Origin: an uncultured Verrucomicrobiota bacterium
GTDB taxonomy: Bacteria > Verrucomicrobiota > Kiritimatiellia > RFP12 > UBA1067
NCBI GenBank assembly: GCA_946615875.1
Contig: CAMOIK010000012.1
Span: 1-18,706, forward strand
DNA: 18,706 nucleotides
Reading direction: 5' to 3'
Shown piece after piece: positions 14,552-18,706 of this stretch (position 1 is the first letter of the stretch; each line of letters begins with the position of its first letter). The notes beneath the pieces are model-generated. The model was not told the DNA's origin, did no database searches, and saw only the letters and a program-made list of their open reading frames with translations. The translations under genes were made by a program, and so were the position numbers.

Positions 14552-16060
14552 ATGAACTACCTCACGAAGATACTGAATGCGAACGTCTATGACGTGGCGG
14601 TGGAGACGCCGCTCGACGAGGCGGCGGCGCTTTCGCGGCGCCATGGCTGCCGGTTTCTGCTGAAGCGGGAAGACCTGCAGAGCGTGCATTCCTACAAGCT
14701 GCGCGGCGCATACAACAAGATGTCCTCCCTGCCCCGCTCGGAGCTGGAGAAGGGAGTGCTGGCGGCTTCCGCCGGCAACCACGCGCAGGGCGTGGCGCTG
14801 GCGGCCAAGCGGCTCGGCGTGAAGGCGACGATCGTGATGCCCGTGACCACGCCGGAGATCAAGATAAACGCGGTGCGCGCGCTGGGCGCGGACATCGTGC
14901 TCCACGGCGACGGGTACTCGGACTGCGCGGAAGAGGCGGCTCGGATAGTCCGCGAGACGGGCGTGACCTTCATACCGCCCTACGACGACCCTGACGTGAT
15001 CGCCGGGCAGGGAACCGTGGCGAAGGAGATCCTGGAGCAGGCGGGGCGCGACCTGACGAGCGTTTACGTGCCGATAGGCGGCGGCGGGCTCGCGGCGGGC
15101 GTATCGGTGTATGTGAAGTCCGTGCGCCCCGAGGTGAAGGTTTACGGCGTGGAGCCGGAGGACTCGGACTGCATGAGCCAGTCGCTGAAGGCCGGGCGGC
15201 GCGTGACGCTGGAGAACCCCGGGCTGTTCGCCGACGGCGTGTGCGTGAAGAAGCCCGGCGCGGAGACGTTCCGCCTCTGCCGCGAGAACCTTGACGGCAT
15301 AGTGCGCGTAACCACCGCGGAGACGTGCGCGGCGATCAAGGACATCTTTGAGGCGACGCGCGGCATCGTGGAGCCGGCCGGCGCTCTGGCGCTGGCGGCG
15401 GCGAAGAAGACCGCGAAGAAGGGCGACGTGGCGGCCTGCGTGATTTCCGGCGCGAACATGAACTTCGACCGCATCCGCTTCGTGAGCGAGCAGACGGAGA
15501 TAGGCGAGGGGCGCGAGGCGATCTTCGACTGCGCGATCCCGGAGGTGCCGGGCTCGTTCAGCCGTTTCATCGAGCTGGTGGGGCGGCGCAGCGTGACTGA
15601 GTTCAACTACCGCATGGGAGAGGGCGTGCTGGCGCACGTGTTCGTCGGGGTGGCCGTGAAGGACATGGAGGACCGCAAGGCGCTTCGCCAGGCGTTCCGC
15701 GCGGCGGGCTTCCACTGCATCGACCTCAGCGACAACGCACTGGCCAAGGAGCACGTGCGCCACATGGTCGGCGGGCTGGCGAACTTCATCGAGAACGAGG
15801 TCGTATATACCTTCGAGTTCCCGGAGCGGCCGGGCGCGCTCACCGACTTCCTCTCCGTGATGGCCGGGCGCTGGAACATCTCGCTCTTCCACTATCGCAA
15901 CCACGGGGCCGACCACGGCCACGTGCTGGCCGGCTTCCAGGTGCCGCCGCAGGAGAGGGGGGCCTTCGCCGACGCGCTCGCGCAGATCGGCTACGCCTTC
16001 TCGGATGTCACCCGCGACCCGGCATACAAGTATTTTCTCGGCCGCAGAGGCAGAAAGTGA
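14552..16060 (+). CDS. ilvA: Threonine ammonia-lyase, biosynthetic
   Basis: A PLP enzyme that deaminates threonine to 2-oxobutanoate, the first step of isoleucine synthesis, in the cytoplasm. The PLP Lys is Lys49 in HSYKLRGAYNKM. SAGNHAQGVA, the phosphate-binding GGGGLAAGV and FADGVCVKKPG follow in order. After about residue 325 there are two ACT-like Thr_dehydrat_C regulatory domains (PGSFSRFIELVG with SVTEFNYR; PGALTDFLSVMAG with NISLFHYRNHG). The product at 502 aa therefore equals the long, isoleucine-regulated E. coli IlvA type rather than the short catabolic type. AGGAG lies about 12 bases before the ATG. The downstream STAS gene starts 8 bases after its stop, so they are probably co-transcribed, though functionally unrelated. 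Confidence 0.96.
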   Translation: MNYLTKILNANVYDVAVETPLDEAAALSRRHGCRFLLKREDLQSVHSYKLRGAYNKMSSLPRSELEKGVLAASAGNHAQGVALAAKRLGVKATIVMPVTTPEIKINAVRALGADIVLHGDGYSDCAEEAARIVRETGVTFIPPYDDPDVIAGQGTVAKEILEQAGRDLTSVYVPIGGGGLAAGVSVYVKSVRPEVKVYGVEPEDSDCMSQSLKAGRRVTLENPGLFADGVCVKKPGAETFRLCRENLDGIVRVTTAETCAAIKDIFEATRGIVEPAGALALAAAKKTAKKGDVAACVISGANMNFDRIRFVSEQTEIGEGREAIFDCAIPEVPGSFSRFIELVGRRSVTEFNYRMGEGVLAHVFVGVAVKDMEDRKALRQAFRAAGFHCIDLSDNALAKEHVRHMVGGLANFIENEVVYTFEFPERPGALTDFLSVMAGRWNISLFHYRNHGADHGHVLAGFQVPPQERGAFADALAQIGYAFSDVTRDPAYKYFLGRRGRK

Positions 16061-16068
16061 GGCATTGA

Positions 16069-16362
16069 ATGAACATCGAAAAGAAACTAGAAGATTCTCG
16101 CCTGACGATCGCGCTTGACGGCAGGCTCGACACCAACACCTCGCCGGAACTTGAAGCGGAGCTTTCGCTCGACGGCGTCACGGAGGTCGTGTTCGATCTC
16201 GCGGGGCTGGAGTACATCTCGTCGGCGGGCCTGCGCATCTTCCTCGCCGCCCAGAAGAAGATGATGGCCGGCGGCGGCAAGGTGGTGCTGCGCGCCCCCA
16301 ACGCCATGGTCCGCAGCGTCCTGGACATCACCGGCTGCGCCGACATCTTCGAGGTGCAGTGA
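16069..16362 (+). CDS. STAS-domain anti-sigma factor antagonist (SpoIIAA/RsbV-like)
   Basis: A 97-aa single STAS domain: beta strand LTIALDGRLDTNTSPELEAEL, then VVFDLAGLEYISSAGLRIFLAAQKKM, then GGKVVLRAPNAMVRSVLDITG. The phosphorylatable Ser is most likely Ser52 in ISSAGL, by alignment with Ser58 of SpoIIAA. In partner switching the unphosphorylated form binds an anti-sigma kinase, the kinase inactivates it by phosphorylation, and a PP2C phosphatase reverses this. The next gene encodes both a PP2C and an anti-sigma-kinase-type domain, so the two are probable partners. The GTGAGG overlapping the ilvA stop serves as ribosome binding site. Confidence 0.9.
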   Translation: MNIEKKLEDSRLTIALDGRLDTNTSPELEAELSLDGVTEVVFDLAGLEYISSAGLRIFLAAQKKMMAGGGKVVLRAPNAMVRSVLDITGCADIFEVQ

Positions 16363-16426
16363 CCAACGGGGAACGGGATGAATGGCGGACGGTGAATGAA
16401 GAACGACGGGCAACGGGCTTTGGCGG

Positions 16427-16483
16427 TTTGCAAGGTTCGAGAAGTTTGAAAGGCTGAACGGGCGTCGCTCCCTCCTTTCAAAC
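16427..16483. repeat. Inverted 9-mer units forming a hairpin at the head of the repeat array
   Basis: Four 9-bp units in the opposite orientation (GTTTGCAAG, GTTCGAGAA, GTTTGAAAG, GCTGAACGG from about 16427) precede the main array. GTTTGAAAGG at 16444-16453 is perfectly complementary to CCTTTCAAAC at 16474-16483 with a 20-nt loop, so transcripts across this point could fold back. Confidence 0.6.
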
Positions 16484-16600
16484 ATTTCAGACCCTTCGGA
16501 CTCCTCGCCCCTTCCCTCCTTTCCAAGCCTCTCGCACCTCTCAAACCCCTCGCCCCTCCCAAACCTTTCAAACCTTCCACCCCTCTCAAACCTTCTCAAC
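16475..16600 (+). repeat. 9-bp tandem repeat, 14 units, pyrimidine-rich
   Basis: The stretch divides without a gap into 14 units of 9 bp. The most common form is CTYTCAAAC (CTTTCAAAC twice, CTCTCAAAC twice), with variants such as CTCCCAAAC, CTCTCGCAC and CTTCTCAAC. The + strand is almost purely C/T apart from the CAAAC core. The array ends 5 bases before the ATG of the sensor phosphatase gene, so it occupies the place of its leader and leaves no Shine-Dalgarno site. It is not coding. Confidence 0.85.
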
Positions 16601-16605
16601 TCCCC

Positions 16606-18681
16606 ATGCGTCGGACAGTCTGCATAATACTAGGAACGGCGGCGCTCTACGCGACGCTGATGGCGGTCGTGTGGGGCATCTGCACCGGCCAGGCGAAGCG
16701 CAACACGGAAAACCTTCTGGACTACGCATTGACGGATTTCCGCGACGCGACGAACGGCGCCATAGACACGATGCTGACGCAGGTCTGCGAGGAGATGACG
16801 CGGCTCTTCGGGCATCCGCAGGTGTGCGGCATGGCCGAGATGCAGCGTCTGGCCGACCTGGTGGCGGTGGACGAGATCAACGTGGTCGATCGCACCGGCC
16901 TGATCATCGCGTCCAACCTGGAATCCGAGCTCGGCTACTTCATGCCGAACCATCCTGACGCCGCCACGTTCCTGGTGCTCACCAACGGCACCACGCGCGT
17001 CTTCTCGCCGCCGTTCCGCGCCAGCGCCACCACGCCCGACAAGTTCTACAAATACACCGGCGTCGCCTTCCCCGGCGGCAACGGCTACGTGCAGGTGGGG
17101 CTTTCGGAAATGCACCTGGCGAGGATGTATCCCATCATACTCGGCCACATCTTCGACGGCTGGCTGATCGGCAAGAACGGCTTTTTCCTCTGCGCCGACA
17201 TGAAGGAGGGCCGGCTGGTCGCCACCCCCGCCATCCACAAGGACGCCGCAGCCACGCTCGCGGAGACCGGCTTCGATCCGTCAGCCGTGCCGGAAGAACG
17301 CGGCAAGACGTTCAAGCAGCATCTCTTCGGCCGCCTGTGCCACTGCAAGGTGTACGACTTCGCGGCGCACCGCACCGTCGTGGCCGTCCCGCACGCGGAG
17401 TTCTACCACTGGCGCGACATCGTGGTCGTCGTGCTCGCCATCCTCCTTTTCGCGGTCCTGGGCGGCTTTGCCCTGTTCATCATCCGCGTTGCGGACGACT
17501 CCGACCGCCTGAAGGTCTTCTACGCTGAAGAGGAAGCGCGGCGTGCGAAGGACATGGAGATCGCCAAGACCATCCAGAACTCCGCGCTCCCCGCAGACCT
17601 GCCGGACCGCCCGCACTTCGCGCTCCACGCCTCCATGACTCCGGCGCGCGACGTGGGCGGCGACTTCTACGACTACTTCCCGCTCGGCCCGACGCTCGTC
17701 GCCTTCCTCGTGGCCGACGTCTCGGGCAAGGGCGTGACGGCGGCGCTATACATGATGACCGCCAAGACCCTCATCAAGGACATGCTGCTCTCCACGCGCG
17801 ACCCGGCCGTGGCGCTTTCCCGCGCGAACGACGAACTCTGCGCGAACAACCCCGCCAACATGTTCCTGACGGCGTGGGTGGGCGTCTTCGACCTTGAGAG
17901 CGGCATCGTGACCTACGTCAATGCCGGCCACAATCCGCCGGCGCTGCTGCGCGGCGCCGAGGAGCCGGTCCCCTCGCCGCTGACCGAGCGCTCCGGCCCG
18001 GTGATGGCGTTCATGCCGGGCATCAGCTACCGCGCCCGCCAGGTGCGGCTGACGCCGGGCGACGCGATCTTCCTCTACACCGACGGCGTGACGGAGGCCA
18101 TGGACAGGAAGGGCGAGCTTTTCGGCGACGAGCGCCTGGACGCGACGCTGCGCACCGTGCCCTCGCTTTCCCCGGCGGCGATCTGCCTGCACGTGCGCAC
18201 GGCGGTCACGGCGTTCGCAGAGGGGGCGCCGCAGGCCGACGACATCACCGTGCTTGCGTTCCTCTGCAAGTCGCTCGTGCAGCGCAAGGTGCGCACCTTC
18301 CCCGTCTCGCAGGAGGCGCTCGCCGCCGCCATGCGCCACCTCGACGCCACGCTCGACGACATCAAGTGCCCGAAGGCGATACGCGGCGCGTTCGACATAA
18401 TCCTCGACGAGGTGGTGTCCAACATCGTCAAGTTCTCCAAGGCGTCGGGCTTCGAGCTGGACATCGAGGCCATAGACGAGCCGCGCGGAGTCAATCTCGT
18501 CTTCGTGGACGACGGCGCACCCTACAATCCGCTCGCCCACGTCGATCCTGACACGACGATCACCGCCGACAAGCGCCCGATCGGCGGCCTCGGCATCCTG
18601 ATGGTCAAGCGCCTTTCCGACGAGCAGTCGTACCGGCGAGAGCACAACCGCAACTTCCTCACGATCTTCAAGCGCTTCTAG
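16606..18681 (+). CDS. Membrane sensor with PP2C (SpoIIE/RsbU-type) phosphatase and RsbW-type ATPase domains
   Basis: A 691-aa protein. Membrane helix 1 (about residues 5-27) and helix 2 (about 272-295) flank a 240-residue extracytoplasmic sensor region, possibly dCache-like. A linker helix (300-330) leads to a PP2C_SIG/SpoIIE domain (about 335-555) with metal-binding Asp353 (GGDFYD), Asp371 (ADVSGKG), Asp493 (YTDGVTEA) and Asp545/546 (QADDITVL). The C-terminal 130 residues form a HATPase_c domain of anti-sigma kinase type: N box DEVVSNIVKFS with Glu602 and Asn606, VDDGAPYNP, and the G2 box GGLGILMVKRL. The protein should both dephosphorylate a STAS partner and possibly phosphorylate one; the STAS gene is directly upstream. 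ATG 16606 is chosen because it opens the signal-anchor helix; no Shine-Dalgarno site is present. The gene ends near the window edge. Confidence 0.9.
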   Translation: MRRTVCIILGTAALYATLMAVVWGICTGQAKRNTENLLDYALTDFRDATNGAIDTMLTQVCEEMTRLFGHPQVCGMAEMQRLADLVAVDEINVVDRTGLIIASNLESELGYFMPNHPDAATFLVLTNGTTRVFSPPFRASATTPDKFYKYTGVAFPGGNGYVQVGLSEMHLARMYPIILGHIFDGWLIGKNGFFLCADMKEGRLVATPAIHKDAAATLAETGFDPSAVPEERGKTFKQHLFGRLCHCKVYDFAAHRTVVAVPHAEFYHWRDIVVVVLAILLFAVLGGFALFIIRVADDSDRLKVFYAEEEARRAKDMEIAKTIQNSALPADLPDRPHFALHASMTPARDVGGDFYDYFPLGPTLVAFLVADVSGKGVTAALYMMTAKTLIKDMLLSTRDPAVALSRANDELCANNPANMFLTAWVGVFDLESGIVTYVNAGHNPPALLRGAEEPVPSPLTERSGPVMAFMPGISYRARQVRLTPGDAIFLYTDGVTEAMDRKGELFGDERLDATLRTVPSLSPAAICLHVRTAVTAFAEGAPQADDITVLAFLCKSLVQRKVRTFPVSQEALAAAMRHLDATLDDIKCPKAIRGAFDIILDEVVSNIVKFSKASGFELDIEAIDEPRGVNLVFVDDGAPYNPLAHVDPDTTITADKRPIGGLGILMVKRLSDEQSYRREHNRNFLTIFKRF

Positions 18682-18706
18682 GCGTCACAGCAGTCGCACC
18701 CGCCGC

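Noticed and set aside
14261..15922. Long open frame on the - strand (553 codons) opposite ilvA
   Set aside because: It is the antisense shadow of a clear, motif-complete ilvA in GC-rich DNA. The translation is a run of His/Arg/Ala/Val without domains.
16087..16599. 170-codon - strand frame with repeated FER/RFERF motifs
   Set aside because: The repeated residues are only the 9-bp DNA array read in an open phase. The rest is antisense to the STAS gene.
16475..16600. CRISPR array
   Set aside because: Units are 9 bp and contiguous with no spacers, and there are no cas genes, so this is a minisatellite.

Overview
The window is GC-rich bacterial DNA, densely coded and mostly on the + strand. It contains no rRNA, tRNA, phage or insertion-sequence gene that I can recognise. 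Several things fit a member of the PVC group, perhaps Verrucomicrobiota/Kiritimatiellota-like: a MurA with Asp in the catalytic Cys position, a transmembrane Ser/Thr kinase with a long Ala/Pro linker, CsgG-fold envelope proteins, and a fused phosphatase/kinase switch protein. That placement is an inference from gene style, not a phylogenetic result.

Layout. Positions 1-2932 (+): an orphan peptide-type ABC ATPase that starts almost at its own transcription start, then a KtrA-type K+ channel gating subunit and murA. Positions 3022-5693 (-): a three-gene envelope operon (CsgG-like lipoprotein, small secreted NTF2-like protein, second CsgG-like protein), convergent with murA and separated from it by a strong hairpin. 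Positions 5694-6297 hold no gene, but on the - strand they carry a textbook sigma70 promoter, a structured stretch and a terminator-like hairpin: a candidate small RNA of about 245 nt. Positions 6298-9575 (+): a Na+/phosphate cotransporter and guaB, each behind a near-identical AATATGGTAWAATAT promoter. Positions 9620-10005 (+): a hicB-hicA toxin-antitoxin pair in which both genes appear broken by single frameshifts. Positions 10006-13535 (+): signal peptidase I overlapping a transmembrane Ser/Thr kinase. Positions 13555-14497 (+): a probable type II restriction endonuclease (TdeIII-like) whose partner methyltransferase seems to survive only as a 36-codon stub. Positions 14552-18681 (+): biosynthetic threonine ammonia-lyase, a STAS anti-anti-sigma protein, and a membrane sensor with fused PP2C phosphatase and anti-sigma-type kinase domains. 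The last gene is preceded by a 14-unit, 9-bp tandem repeat.

The most notable themes are decay of selfish modules (both hicBA genes and the methyltransferase), a complete partner-switching pair with antagonistic activities in one polypeptide, and unexplained intergenic DNA: the candidate RNA and the 7- and 9-bp repeat arrays. None of the family assignments was checked by a database search.
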